Shown piece by piece: positions 28,475 through 36,348 of a stretch of DNA of 64,000 nt. Position 1 is the first letter of the stretch, and the number at the start of each line of letters is the position of its first letter. The DNA comes from an uncultured Bacteroidota bacterium. GTDB taxonomy: Bacteria; Bacteroidota; Bacteroidia; B-17B0; Aurantibacillaceae. Both the position numbers and the translations under genes were made by a program. The DNA lies in assembly GCA_937873155.1 (NCBI GenBank), contig CALMVZ010000003.1, forward strand, positions 117,592 through 181,591. Direction: 5' to 3'. The notes under the pieces are model-generated. The model was not told the DNA's origin. It searched no databases and saw nothing but the letters and a program-made list of their open reading frames with translations.

Positions 28475-29239
28475 TTAACGCACACGTCTTGTGAACTTGA
28501 TTCTGCTTACCTCTCGGTAATTCGCATGTGTTGCCCCCCAAACAGATTTCACGTAGTTCTTACACTCCAGCGCTACATCAATTAAACCGCTGTCCTTTTT
28601 ATAAAGCACATCATTCCGGTTGATCCTTGCACTGTTATAATTACTCGTAGCGGTAATAACAGCGCTATTACTTGCCTTCATCGAGTTCAGCAAAGCATTC
28701 AATCCCGTCAGTTTTAACTCTGTTTCATTCGGATTATAAACTGCAACCGTACTCAGCAGGTCAATTAACCTCCTGTAATGATCGATCATACTGTCATAAC
28801 TCAATTGAGCAACCGAGATATGTACCGGTAAAGTTACAGGAGGACCGTTCGGATCCATTGTTCTTGCAGCAGGGATGATAGCTTCTTTAACGGGCTTCGC
28901 ACGTTTCCCCTGGATCTTCCGGTGGATCGTCATCGCGTCCTTAATTATCGCATCACTCGCACCGCTTGCTTTCAAAGCGCTGATGATACGTGTCGCAAAC
29001 CTGTGCAACGGTTCAAAAACGGCCTCCCTGTTATCCACCGCGTTCATATACGCGCTGTGAGCTGAAGTCACACTTGCCAATACCGCAAGCGCATTGGTTC
29101 TTAAACTATTCATAGTAGCTATTTTAATAGCAGCTAAACTTGGATTATACGCAACACCGAAAGTGATGCAGCGGCTGATCAGGTCTTCGAAATTAGCCAC
29201 ATTCTGAACATGGCCAACTTCTGATATATTAGTATTCAT
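28475..29239 (-). CDS. Hypothetical helical protein with two internal repeats
   Basis: 254 aa with no signal peptide or membrane segment. I do not recognise a function. The protein contains an internal duplication: YNPSLAAIKIATMNSLRTNA (about residues 31-50) followed by SAHSAYMNAVDNREAVF corresponds to YNPNETELKLTGLNALLNSM followed by ATSNYNSARINRNDVLY. Each half is thus a long helical hairpin of roughly 75 residues. The C-terminus is basic (REVSRIKFTRRVR). The gene stands alone on the minus strand between the two secretion blocks and has its own terminator (28413-28451). It may not belong to the secretion system. Confidence 0.7.
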   Translation of the reverse strand: MNTNISEVGHVQNVANFEDLISRCITFGVAYNPSLAAIKIATMNSLRTNALAVLASVTSAHSAYMNAVDNREAVFEPLHRFATRIISALKASGASDAIIKDAMTIHRKIQGKRAKPVKEAIIPAARTMDPNGPPVTLPVHISVAQLSYDSMIDHYRRLIDLLSTVAVYNPNETELKLTGLNALLNSMKASNSAVITATSNYNSARINRNDVLYKKDSGLIDVALECKNYVKSVWGATHANYREVSRIKFTRRVR

Positions 29240-29278
29240 AGTAATTGTTTTTTAAATTAATGATTTGATACTTATCTC

Positions 29279-29380
29279 AGTTCTTAGATCCGGGGTCACG
29301 GAAAATTTTGCATGAGGAATAGAACCTTGAGAGAGAAACCTCAGTAGAAGCGCAGGCCTGGCCGGGCTTCAGTAAGAACT
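29279..29380. other. Candidate structured RNA or leader element
   Basis: AGTTCTTA (29279-29286) and TAAGAACT (29373-29380) are complementary 8-mers. They enclose about 86 nt that are GC-richer than their surroundings and contain further possible pairings (CCGGGG near 29291 with CCGGGC near 29362; a GGCC-TGGCC run near 29356). It lies just upstream of the divergent minus-strand gene (start 29239), so it could be that gene's leader or an independent small RNA. Weak evidence. Confidence 0.25.
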
Positions 29381-29517
29381 AGTTATTAAATTGTCGTTTC
29401 ATCATATCCCTCGCTTTCCTGGAATGTATAACACTATAACGCAATACGCTTACCAAACTATTCAAAAGATATGTTAATCATTTACACAGTTTTGTAACTG
29501 GTCAGCTAAAACTAATT

Positions 29518-29832
29518 AGTAGGCAGTGTCAGCACACCGTTAGATAGGTAACCTTTAAAGCAAAAAGAGTGAACAGCCACGGGAGCAGCGTCAACACGTG
29601 TAGGAGTTCAGTGACCCGGGGCGGGAGCAAAGCAAACTACTGTGGGAGTAGAGTGACCTGTCACAGAAGTTGTGTCAGCAAACGCAGGAGTTCAGCGACC
29701 TAAGGAGGGAGTAGAGTAAACTACCCCGGGAGTGGAGTGACCTGCTACGGGAGTCAGGTCAGTAAGTTCGGGAGTACAGTAAACTAACGCAGGAGCATAG
29801 TAAACTGCCTTGGGAGTTGAGTGACTAAGAAA
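29518..29832. repeat. 21-bp tandem repeat array (about 15 units) with an 84-bp higher-order pattern
   Basis: From 29581 to 29832, twelve consecutive units of exactly 21 bp each begin GGGAG or AGGAG (one AGAAG), at 29581, 29602, 29623 and so on to 29812. The consensus is GGGAGT-NN-AGT-GACCT followed by five variable bases. Three more degenerate units (29518, 29539, 29560) precede in the same phase. The core alternates among GACCT-, AAACT- and TCAGC-type units. Units 2-5 and 6-9 repeat the same order, giving an 84-bp super-unit. Neither strand has an open frame through it. No gene lies between 29240 and 29945. Confidence 0.85.
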
Positions 29833-29908
29833 GTGTCCGATAAAGTGTGTAAACAAGTTCAACTAAAGATCACCGTATAGGTATATTTTTGAGAGTGTCC
29901 AATAAAGT
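29832..29908. repeat. Pair of 15-bp direct repeats before the barrel gene
   Basis: AGTGTCCGATAAAGT (29832-29846) and AGTGTCCAATAAAGT (29894-29908) differ at one base and are 62 bp apart. They mark the right border of the 21-bp array. They could be remnants of a mobile element end or regulatory sites of the gene starting at 29946. The sequence alone does not decide. Confidence 0.5.
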
Positions 29909-29945
29909 ATAATATAATTTTTTGTACATTCGCTTTAAAAACAGA

Positions 29946-30782
29946 ATGAAAAATGTTATTAAAAGCGTCTTAGCATCCTCTCTCTTCATTACAACTTTAA
30001 ATGCACAGGAAAGTAATTTCACGGAAAAAGAATTAACTGTCTTTGCAGGTCCTGCCTGGGGCAAAATAAAGAATTTCAATCTTGATAAAGACAAGTATGC
30101 CTCTGTAGAAAACAGCACCGGTGTAAATGCAGGTTTAAATTACAGTAAATACTTCAACAAGAATTTCGGGATAAATTTTGGTATAGAATTCAACCAGTTT
30201 AAAAATACCGCAACCTATAAAGGTACATACGTCAGCGAGGAAAGAAGTGTTGACAGGGATGGCTACTTTTATTATGCAACCGCTGTTGTCGATTATAAAG
30301 ACATAAGAATTATAAACCTTATTGATATTCCTTTAAATTTAAGAATGCAGGTTCCCGTTAGTCCCTCCATACAGTTTTTTGTAGATGCAGGGCTCAAACT
30401 CAATCTGGCATTAAATTCCAAGTTCAAACAAAACGGCACTCACGAATCCAAAGGCACCTATCCGCACGCAGTTTATAGCAATGTATCCTATGTAATTGAA
30501 GATGATGTATATTATGGTTTTAAAGAAACTACCTATAACCTGGACCAGGATCTGGAAGCTAATCGTGCCAATTACAGTTTTTGTGTGGGAGGCGGAATTA
30601 AAGCAAAATTAAATGATAAAACTTTTATTTTGATAAATCCGTCATACATGCTTGGGCTCAATAATGTGATGTCAAAGAATGGTAGTAAGGAATACAAAAA
30701 TATTTTCAATGAAAAAACGGCATCCGATCCTTTTAAACTCTCTCAATTCGTACTGAAGTTCGGAGTGGGATTTAATTTATAG
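29946..30782 (+). CDS. Outer-membrane beta-barrel protein
   Basis: 278 aa from ATG 29946 (MKNVIKSVLASSLFITTLNAQ is a clear signal peptide; an earlier TTG start at 29922 would break it). The mature part is an eight-stranded-type porin/PorT-like barrel: ELTVFAGPAWGKI, GVNAGLNYSKYFNKNFGINFGIEF, IIDIPLNLRMQVPV-like segments, IQFFVDAGLKLNLAL, FCVGGGIKAKL, and a C-terminal QFVLKFGVGFNL ending in alternating hydrophobics with an aromatic near the end. It lies 66 bp before the gspG block on the same strand. It might be an outer-membrane partner of the secretion system, but this barrel type is common and the link is only positional. Confidence 0.7.
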   Translation: MKNVIKSVLASSLFITTLNAQESNFTEKELTVFAGPAWGKIKNFNLDKDKYASVENSTGVNAGLNYSKYFNKNFGINFGIEFNQFKNTATYKGTYVSEERSVDRDGYFYYATAVVDYKDIRIINLIDIPLNLRMQVPVSPSIQFFVDAGLKLNLALNSKFKQNGTHESKGTYPHAVYSNVSYVIEDDVYYGFKETTYNLDQDLEANRANYSFCVGGGIKAKLNDKTFILINPSYMLGLNNVMSKNGSKEYKNIFNEKTASDPFKLSQFVLKFGVGFNL

Positions 30783-30848
30783 CACTTATTTGTTAAAATA
30801 TTCTTTCTTCAGCAATGCTGAAAAAATTTGTATTTTTATAGTCCCCAG

Positions 30849-31277
30849 ATGAAACTAAAGAACAACCCGCCTGCCGGACGGGCAGGAAAATTAAAAGCCT
30901 TCACATTAGCCGAGCTCATGGTAGTATTGGCCATTATAGGCATTTTGGTTTTGTTGGCTTTACCTTCACTACTTCCATTGATCTCTAAAACAAAAGCTTT
31001 AGAAGCCCAGCTGCAGCTGAAACATTTGCTGCAAATGGAAAAGAGTTATTTCTTCGTTAATTCCAAATACAGCAATAGCATGGACGATATCGGTTTCGAA
31101 CAGGCTAAATTAGTTACCGCCGATGGCCATGCGAATTATAAGATCGAAATTGTAGAAGCTTCAGCAAAAGGCTTTAAAGCAAAAGCGATCTCTGTTACCG
31201 ATTTCGACCAGGATGGTACGTTCAACGAATGGGAGATCGATTCAAACGAAAACCTTAAGGAGATCACCAAAGATTAA
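30849..31277 (+). CDS. gspG: Major pseudopilin GspG-like
   Basis: 142 aa from ATG 30849. The leader (MKLKNNPPAGRAGKLKA) precedes FTLAELMVVLAIIGILVLLALPSL, the hydrophobic N-terminal helix of type II/IV pilins with Glu at +5; the GILVLLALPS run is typical of GspG/PilE. The globular part ends with DFDQDGTFNEWEID, a Ca-loop-like acidic motif as in GspG. The leader contains six codons derived from a GC-rich palindrome (30870-30886). The stop codon overlaps the start of the prepilin peptidase gene (1 bp). First gene of the G-O-E-D-L-M-C block. Confidence 0.8.
   Translation: MKLKNNPPAGRAGKLKAFTLAELMVVLAIIGILVLLALPSLLPLISKTKALEAQLQLKHLLQMEKSYFFVNSKYSNSMDDIGFEQAKLVTADGHANYKIEIVEASAKGFKAKAISVTDFDQDGTFNEWEIDSNENLKEITKD
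30870..30886. repeat. REP-like GC palindrome inserted in the pseudopilin leader
   Basis: CCTGCC (30870-30875), GGACG loop, GGCAGG (30881-30886). It is translated in frame as PAGRAG within the cytoplasmic leader of the pseudopilin, which the peptidase later removes. From general knowledge, similar palindromes are scattered in Bacteroidota genomes. The local GC content contrasts sharply with the gene. Confidence 0.6.
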
Positions 31278-31762
31278 TGGGGTTTAATATTGCATTTTAT
31301 TCAATTCTTTCTTTACTCTCCGTCATTATTTGTTACCAGGATCTGAGATCACGCTTAGTAAGCGCCTGGCTTTTGATCCTCTACATAGTGGTCCTGGTTA
31401 CAGGCACTGTTTGGTTTTCCGGGTTTCAGGTCCTGATTCAGAATATAATTTCAGCTGCCTGCTATTTTTTACTCTGCACACTAGGTGTTTTTACCTACTA
31501 TTTTTTAAAAGAAGGACAACGGCCTAAGATAATGGACAGTAAATTCGGCTGGGCTGATGCTTTGGTATGCATTGGCATCGGAATTAGCTTAGACTTAATA
31601 AGTTTGATCTTGTTTTTTACTGCTGCTTTCATCATTTCTGCCGTTATCGGCCTCCTGTTGCAGCAAAAAAATAAGACCGTTCCTCTGGCAGGAATTTTAG
31701 TTATCCTTTACCTTGTTTTTATTTGCATTTCTGCCTGTTTCCCCTTAGATTTAATGCTCTAA
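31277..31762 (+). CDS. Short prepilin peptidase (A24 family, GspO/TadV-like)
   Basis: 161-aa polytopic membrane protein. The two catalytic aspartates of A24 aspartic peptidases are in context: YQDLRSRLVSAW (Asp about 22) and KFGWADALVCIGIG (Asp about 93, in place of the usual GxGD). About five membrane helices are visible. The N-terminal Cys-rich methylase domain of full-length PilD/GspO is absent, as in TadV/CpaA-type enzymes. It should cleave the leaders of the G, I, J and K-like pseudopilins. It lies between gspG and gspE. The coding sequence contains a perfect copy of the TAGGT-N6-ACCTA operator at 31481-31498. Confidence 0.7.
   Translation: MGFNIAFYSILSLLSVIICYQDLRSRLVSAWLLILYIVVLVTGTVWFSGFQVLIQNIISAACYFLLCTLGVFTYYFLKEGQRPKIMDSKFGWADALVCIGIGISLDLISLILFFTAAFIISAVIGLLLQQKNKTVPLAGILVILYLVFICISACFPLDLML
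31481..31498. promoter_or_regulatory. Intragenic copy of the inverted-repeat operator
   Basis: CTAGGT-GTTTTT-ACCTAC. Positions 31481-31500 are, as reverse complement, identical over 20 bp to 5767-5786 before operon A. They also share 20 bp in direct orientation (31478-31497) with the operon B site. It lies inside the prepilin peptidase gene, 277 bp before gspE, and could be an internal promoter control or a roadblock. Confidence 0.5.
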
Positions 31763-31768
31763 GAGGAG
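31762..31768 (+). promoter_or_regulatory. Strong Shine-Dalgarno before gspE, within a small hairpin
   Basis: AGAGGAG ends 6 bp before the gspE ATG. Most genes here lack such a site. TGCTC (31755-31759) can pair with GAGCA (31766-31770), so the site could be partly masked. Confidence 0.5.
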
Positions 31769-31774
31769 CACTAA

Positions 31775-33211
31775 ATGATCAAAGAGCAGGAGATAAATGC
31801 TGAATTAAAAAACCTGGTCACGGTCGATCAGGCCTGGTATTATAAAGTAATTCCCGAAAGTCAGCAAAATGGTAGTTTAAGTTTATTTATTGCTGAAGAA
31901 AAAAACAACTCCTCTGTATCCGATGAATTAGAGATCGTACTTGGTAAAACAATTAAACTGGTCCCAAGGCCTTCCGCATTTATCGATGAGAATCTGTTAA
32001 AACTCTATCCGAAGTCCGCACAGGTATTAAATACATCCCAAACCGAAACTTATCGTATCAATGTTCAAAGCGATTCGTTCTTAGAAACACTGGTTAAAGA
32101 AGCAAAAGCATTAAATAGTTCTGATATCCACATCGAAACCTATGGTGATAAATGCAGGATCCGTTTCAGGGTAGACGGACAATTAATAGATCGTCATAAA
32201 ATAAACAAAGCGGAATATCCGATCCTTATCAATAAAATAAAAATTGCCGCAGCTGCAGATATAGCAGAGAAACGTATGCCGCAGGATGGCAGGATCCGGT
32301 ATAAGATCAACAACAGTAACCTCGATATCCGTGTTTCTATTCTTCCAACGCTTTATGGAGAGAAAATAGTATTACGTTTATTGGGAAGCGATGCAAGCCA
32401 CATACAAATTGAAAAACTCGGATTTAAAACGGATGAACTCGATCGTTATCAGTTAGCAATAAAAAAACCAACGGGAATAATTTTAATAAGCGGGCCAACC
32501 GGTTCAGGTAAAACAACAACGTTATACGCAACACTCAAACAATTAAACAAACCAACATCAAACATTCTCACCATCGAAGATCCTATCGAGTACACTTTAG
32601 ATGGCGTGAACCAGGTGCAATTAAAAGAAGATATCGGTTTAACTTATACAGAAGCTTTACGTACATTTTTAAGACAGGATCCGGACATCATCATGCTGGG
32701 TGAGATCCGCGATGCACAAACAGCTCAAATGGCGATCCGTGCCGCTTTAACAGGACATTTAGTTTTATCAACCATACATACCAATTCAGCATGGGGCACC
32801 ATTTCAAGGTTGATCGATATGGGTGTACCCGGTTATTTACTGGCAGGAACAATAAATCTCTCTGTTGCTCAACGTTTGATCCGTACACTTTGCCCGCATT
32901 GCAAAGCAAAACAGGCACTGGATAAGAACGAGTTACCACCATCGTATAAAAACATTTCTATTAACGAATACTACGTTCCAAAAGGCTGTAATAATTGCCA
33001 TTTCACTGGTTATAAGGGCCGTAAAGCTATCTATGAGGTGATTAATATTACAAGGGAGTTAACTGAAGAGATCAAACATAACGCCACAGATATTGACGCG
33101 TATTGTAAATTGAATAAAATAAGTAAATTAGCTGAAAATGCATTAGGCGTATTTGCCGCAGGGGAAACGAGTCTCGAAGAAATTTATCCATACTTAATAA
33201 ATGAAAACTAA
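31775..33211 (+). CDS. gspE: Secretion ATPase GspE/PilB
   Basis: 478-aa cytoplasmic hexameric ATPase that drives pseudopilus assembly. After a short N-terminal domain come the N2 region (SSDIHIETYGDKCRIRFRVDG), Walker A GPTGSGKTTT (about residue 241), the Asp box ILTIEDPIEY, Walker B DIIMLGEIRD (about 303) and the His box LVLSTIHTNSA. A CxxC pair (CPHC about 372 and CNNC about 405) forms the GspE zinc-binding motif. The N1E domain is shorter than in enterobacterial GspE. It is preceded by an unusual strong SD and overlaps gspD by 11 bp. Confidence 0.95.
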   Translation: MIKEQEINAELKNLVTVDQAWYYKVIPESQQNGSLSLFIAEEKNNSSVSDELEIVLGKTIKLVPRPSAFIDENLLKLYPKSAQVLNTSQTETYRINVQSDSFLETLVKEAKALNSSDIHIETYGDKCRIRFRVDGQLIDRHKINKAEYPILINKIKIAAAADIAEKRMPQDGRIRYKINNSNLDIRVSILPTLYGEKIVLRLLGSDASHIQIEKLGFKTDELDRYQLAIKKPTGIILISGPTGSGKTTTLYATLKQLNKPTSNILTIEDPIEYTLDGVNQVQLKEDIGLTYTEALRTFLRQDPDIIMLGEIRDAQTAQMAIRAALTGHLVLSTIHTNSAWGTISRLIDMGVPGYLLAGTINLSVAQRLIRTLCPHCKAKQALDKNELPPSYKNISINEYYVPKGCNNCHFTGYKGRKAIYEVINITRELTEEIKHNATDIDAYCKLNKISKLAENALGVFAAGETSLEEIYPYLINEN

Positions 33212-35114
33212 ACTGATTTATATAGTCCTGCTTTGTTCGCTCTTTACTTTTGTAAATGCACAGGACCGTTTTGATTTATTGGATGAGAAATTAAACCAGT
33301 TAGGAAAGACCTATCCCGGAATAAACGATAAAGTTGAGTTATCTGTTACCGGCGCCAGTATCCAGGATTTTGTCCGTGCAATAGGTACAAGTAATAACCT
33401 GAATGTTACCGTAGATCCTACACTTGATGTTAAAGTGAGCAATTCATTTAAGAACGTTACAGCGAAAGAAGTATTTCTGTTTCTGTGCAAGCGATATGAT
33501 CTTGATATTGGTTTCGTTGGCCCGATCATGACCTTTGCGAAGTATGTTCCTCCTGTTACACCTGTAAAAGTTGTTGCAGGTAAAAAGATAAATGTTAAGT
33601 ACGAACCAACAGCTAACCTCTTGAGTTATGATCTTACTGGTGACACATTAGGAAGTGTAGCTAAAGAGATCACCAAACAAAGCGGTAAGAATATTATCTA
33701 TTCACCTGATCTGAGTAATAAGGTGATAAACGGTTTTATGCAGAACGCTCCTTTTAATAATGCGCTTGAAAAACTTGCTTTTGCCAATGACCTTAAAGTT
33801 ACTTTAACACCGGATGAATTCTATATTTTCGAAAAGAAACAAGCTGTTGCTGCTGATCCGAAAAACAATAACGGAAACCCGAATAACTTTGGAAACCTTG
33901 GGCAAAACAATAACGCGCCTAAGAACAATAATTTTCTTATCAAAGATGGTCTGATCACAGCAGACGCGCAAAATATTCCGATCAGTGAATTGGTGAACGC
34001 TATTTCAAAAGACCTTGGAAAGAATTACTTTTTATTTTCTGAACTAAAAGGAAACGCTACTGTTAAAATTACAGATGCAACCTACGATGATTTTCTGAAG
34101 TACCTGTTTAACGGCACAGATTTTACGTTTAAGAAAGAAGGGGAGATCTATTTATTCGGAGACCGTAACCTTGAAGGTTTGAGACAAAGCAAATTAATTA
34201 CTTTGAAGAACAGAACAGTTGAAAAACTTCTTGAATTCATTCCGGCCGAATTGAAAAAAGGGGTTGATATTAAAACCTTCGATGATCTGAATGGTTTAAT
34301 AGTTAGCGGGTCTCAGCCCAGGATCAATGAATTGGAAGCTTTTTTAAGGCAATTAGACCTGGTTGTTCCTTTAGTTCATATTGAAGTAATAATTGCGGAT
34401 GTGCGTAAAAGCAATACTTTATCTGCAGGAATTTCAGCCGGCCTTGGTAATAAACCTGCCGTAACAGGTGGTACTTTAGTCCCGCAAGTTGATCTTTCGT
34501 TGAATGCAACAAGCATCAATAACCTGATAAGTGGAATTAACGGTCTTGGTGTAATTAACCTGGGGAATGTTACTCCTAATTTTTATCTCACCATTCAGGC
34601 TTTGGAGCAGCAAGGTATTTTAAAAGTGAGATCAACTCCGGCAATGGCAACGCTTAACGGCCATGAAGCTAAACTAAGCATTGGAAAAACAGAATATTAT
34701 TTAGAGGTTCAGAATAACGTTATAAATGGTGCTAACGCCACTAATAATATTCTTCAGTCACAACAATATAAACCGGTGAACGCAGATCTATCTGTAACCA
34801 TCGATCCGCAGGTTTCAGGAGATGAACAGATCACTATGACCATCAACGTGAAGCAATCTACATTTACAGAGCGTATTTCAAGTACAGCCCCTCCGGGTTC
34901 AATTAACCGCGATTTTTCTTCCCTGATCCGTGTTAAGAATGGTGAAATGGTAATGCTTGGCGGCTTAGAAGAAAACACAACAACTCATTCAGGCAAAGGT
35001 TTGCCTGGTATCTCACGTATTCCGGTATTAAGATGGATCTTTGGTAACCGCACCAAAACAAAATCTGAGAACAAACTCACCATTTTTATTAAACCTACCA
35101 TTATCTACGGTTAA
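33201..35114 (+). CDS. gspD: Secretin GspD-like outer-membrane channel
   Basis: 637 aa. The signal peptide is MKTKLIYIVLLCSLFTFVNA. Residues about 50-330 hold repeated secretin N/STN-type subdomains (VTGASIQDFVRAIGTSNNLN, NVTAKEVFLFLCKRYDLDI, ADAQNIPISELVNAISKDLG), with an Asn-rich linker near 230. The C-terminal secretin domain (about 395-637) has VHIEVIIADVRKS, STPAMATLNGHEAKL and the family-typical VMLGGLEENTTTHSGKGLPGI followed by ISRIPVLRWIFGNR and NKLTIFIKPTII. It forms the outer-membrane pore for the T2SS-like machine. It starts within the end of gspE. Confidence 0.92.
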   Translation: MKTKLIYIVLLCSLFTFVNAQDRFDLLDEKLNQLGKTYPGINDKVELSVTGASIQDFVRAIGTSNNLNVTVDPTLDVKVSNSFKNVTAKEVFLFLCKRYDLDIGFVGPIMTFAKYVPPVTPVKVVAGKKINVKYEPTANLLSYDLTGDTLGSVAKEITKQSGKNIIYSPDLSNKVINGFMQNAPFNNALEKLAFANDLKVTLTPDEFYIFEKKQAVAADPKNNNGNPNNFGNLGQNNNAPKNNNFLIKDGLITADAQNIPISELVNAISKDLGKNYFLFSELKGNATVKITDATYDDFLKYLFNGTDFTFKKEGEIYLFGDRNLEGLRQSKLITLKNRTVEKLLEFIPAELKKGVDIKTFDDLNGLIVSGSQPRINELEAFLRQLDLVVPLVHIEVIIADVRKSNTLSAGISAGLGNKPAVTGGTLVPQVDLSLNATSINNLISGINGLGVINLGNVTPNFYLTIQALEQQGILKVRSTPAMATLNGHEAKLSIGKTEYYLEVQNNVINGANATNNILQSQQYKPVNADLSVTIDPQVSGDEQITMTINVKQSTFTERISSTAPPGSINRDFSSLIRVKNGEMVMLGGLEENTTTHSGKGLPGISRIPVLRWIFGNRTKTKSENKLTIFIKPTIIYG

Positions 35115-35115
35115 T

Positions 35116-36348
35116 ATGTTTTGGGATAAGTGGATACCAAAAAAGTATCTGGTAAAGTCAACAGTTTGCGGCCTGGAAGTTGTTTTTACTGATTCCGGAT
35201 CAAGAGTATTTTATTCGGCCCTTAAAAAAGAAAAGAATAAACTGGAAACGGTTGAAACGGGCGAGGTTGATTCCATATCTTCTCTTCCTGCAAAGATCAA
35301 AAAAGATAAACTCCCTCTTATCCTCAATATTACAGGTAAAGGTGTTATAGTAAAGAAAACAACTTATAATTCAGAACAGGAACTCAACACAACTGAATTC
35401 ATTCAACAGAATTTACCGGCAATTAATCCTGACGAATTTTATATTCAGATTTTAAAACAAAATAATTCAACTTGTTTTATATCTGTTATCAGGAGAGCAC
35501 AATTGAATGATCTGGTAAAAGAGATAACCCAAAACAAATTTGAAATTGCAGATATAATAATTGGCCCGGCAGGTGTGATCTCAATAACAGGTATAATTGC
35601 AGGATATAATTACGTTCACGCCGGAGAGAACAGGATAGAACTTCTGAACGGAGCTGTTGAAACTATTTCAGGAAATAATAGTGATCCAAATGAGCAGGCA
35701 GATATAGAAGTGGACGGGTTAAAGATCACGCCAAAACAAACCCTTGCATTTTCTGCAGCCTTTGGTTATTTAACCTCTCAAAATATTTACGTATCCGGTG
35801 CCAAAGAACTCATAAAGTATAGATCGGATCATTCGGAGAAGATCAAGATCAGGCTGGCCCTGTATTTTTTTGTGATCATTGCCTTTACCTGTTGTTTAAT
35901 CAATTTTCTTTTTTTCTCGGCTTATTTTTCAAGCAATAATAAACTACAGAGTGAACTTGATGTTTACCAGGGAAAATACGAGCAGATCAATGAGCTTTTA
36001 ACCGGCTACGAAAAGAAAAAAGGTTTAATTGAACAAACCGGGTTATTGGAAAATAATTCTCTTTCCAAATATTCAGATCGCATAGCCTCAACAATTCCGG
36101 GCGAAGTTGTATTAACCGAATTGAATCTTAATCCTCAATTGATAGACATGAGCGGTGAGGATAGCTTAATGAATTTCGTAAAGAATACAATAATCCTCAG
36201 AGGTAATTGTCATAAAAGTTTGATCATTAATGAGTGGGTGAATGTATTAAAGACCCAAAACTTCATTAAAGATGTAAACCTCGAAAAATTCGCATTTAGC
36301 AATGAAGGGAATCAGCCTAACTTCGAAATAAAGATCATGACAGAATAG
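35116..36348 (+). CDS. GspL/PilM-PilN-like assembly platform protein
   Basis: 410 aa from ATG 35116, one base after the gspD stop. Residues about 1-240 are cytoplasmic and resemble the actin-like fold of PilM/GspL only weakly (GLEVVFTDSGSRVFYS at the start, PAGVISITGII near 160). One membrane helix (about 245-272, IRLALYFFVIIAFTCCLINFL) is followed by a coiled coil (NNKLQSELDVYQGKYEQINELL) and a ferredoxin-like periplasmic domain, as in PilN. Thus a single protein appears to combine the PilM and PilN parts, which is the arrangement of GspL. It is followed directly by the M-like gene. Confidence 0.65.
   Translation: MFWDKWIPKKYLVKSTVCGLEVVFTDSGSRVFYSALKKEKNKLETVETGEVDSISSLPAKIKKDKLPLILNITGKGVIVKKTTYNSEQELNTTEFIQQNLPAINPDEFYIQILKQNNSTCFISVIRRAQLNDLVKEITQNKFEIADIIIGPAGVISITGIIAGYNYVHAGENRIELLNGAVETISGNNSDPNEQADIEVDGLKITPKQTLAFSAAFGYLTSQNIYVSGAKELIKYRSDHSEKIKIRLALYFFVIIAFTCCLINFLFFSAYFSSNNKLQSELDVYQGKYEQINELLTGYEKKKGLIEQTGLLENNSLSKYSDRIASTIPGEVVLTELNLNPQLIDMSGEDSLMNFVKNTIILRGNCHKSLIINEWVNVLKTQNFIKDVNLEKFAFSNEGNQPNFEIKIMTE

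Noticed and set aside
28672..29060. Plus-strand small ORFs opposite the 254-aa helical protein
   Set aside because: They are in the antisense of a conserved-looking gene with an internal protein repeat, show no start context and have odd composition.
29547..29555. AGGTAACCT as a further LuxR-type operator
   Set aside because: The arms are separated by one base instead of six, and the position falls in phase with the 21-bp repeat units, which explains the resemblance.
29581..29832. Possible CRISPR array
   Set aside because: The period is only 21 bp with about 16 conserved and 5 variable bases. There are no 25-40 bp spacers and no cas genes nearby, so this is a tandem repeat.
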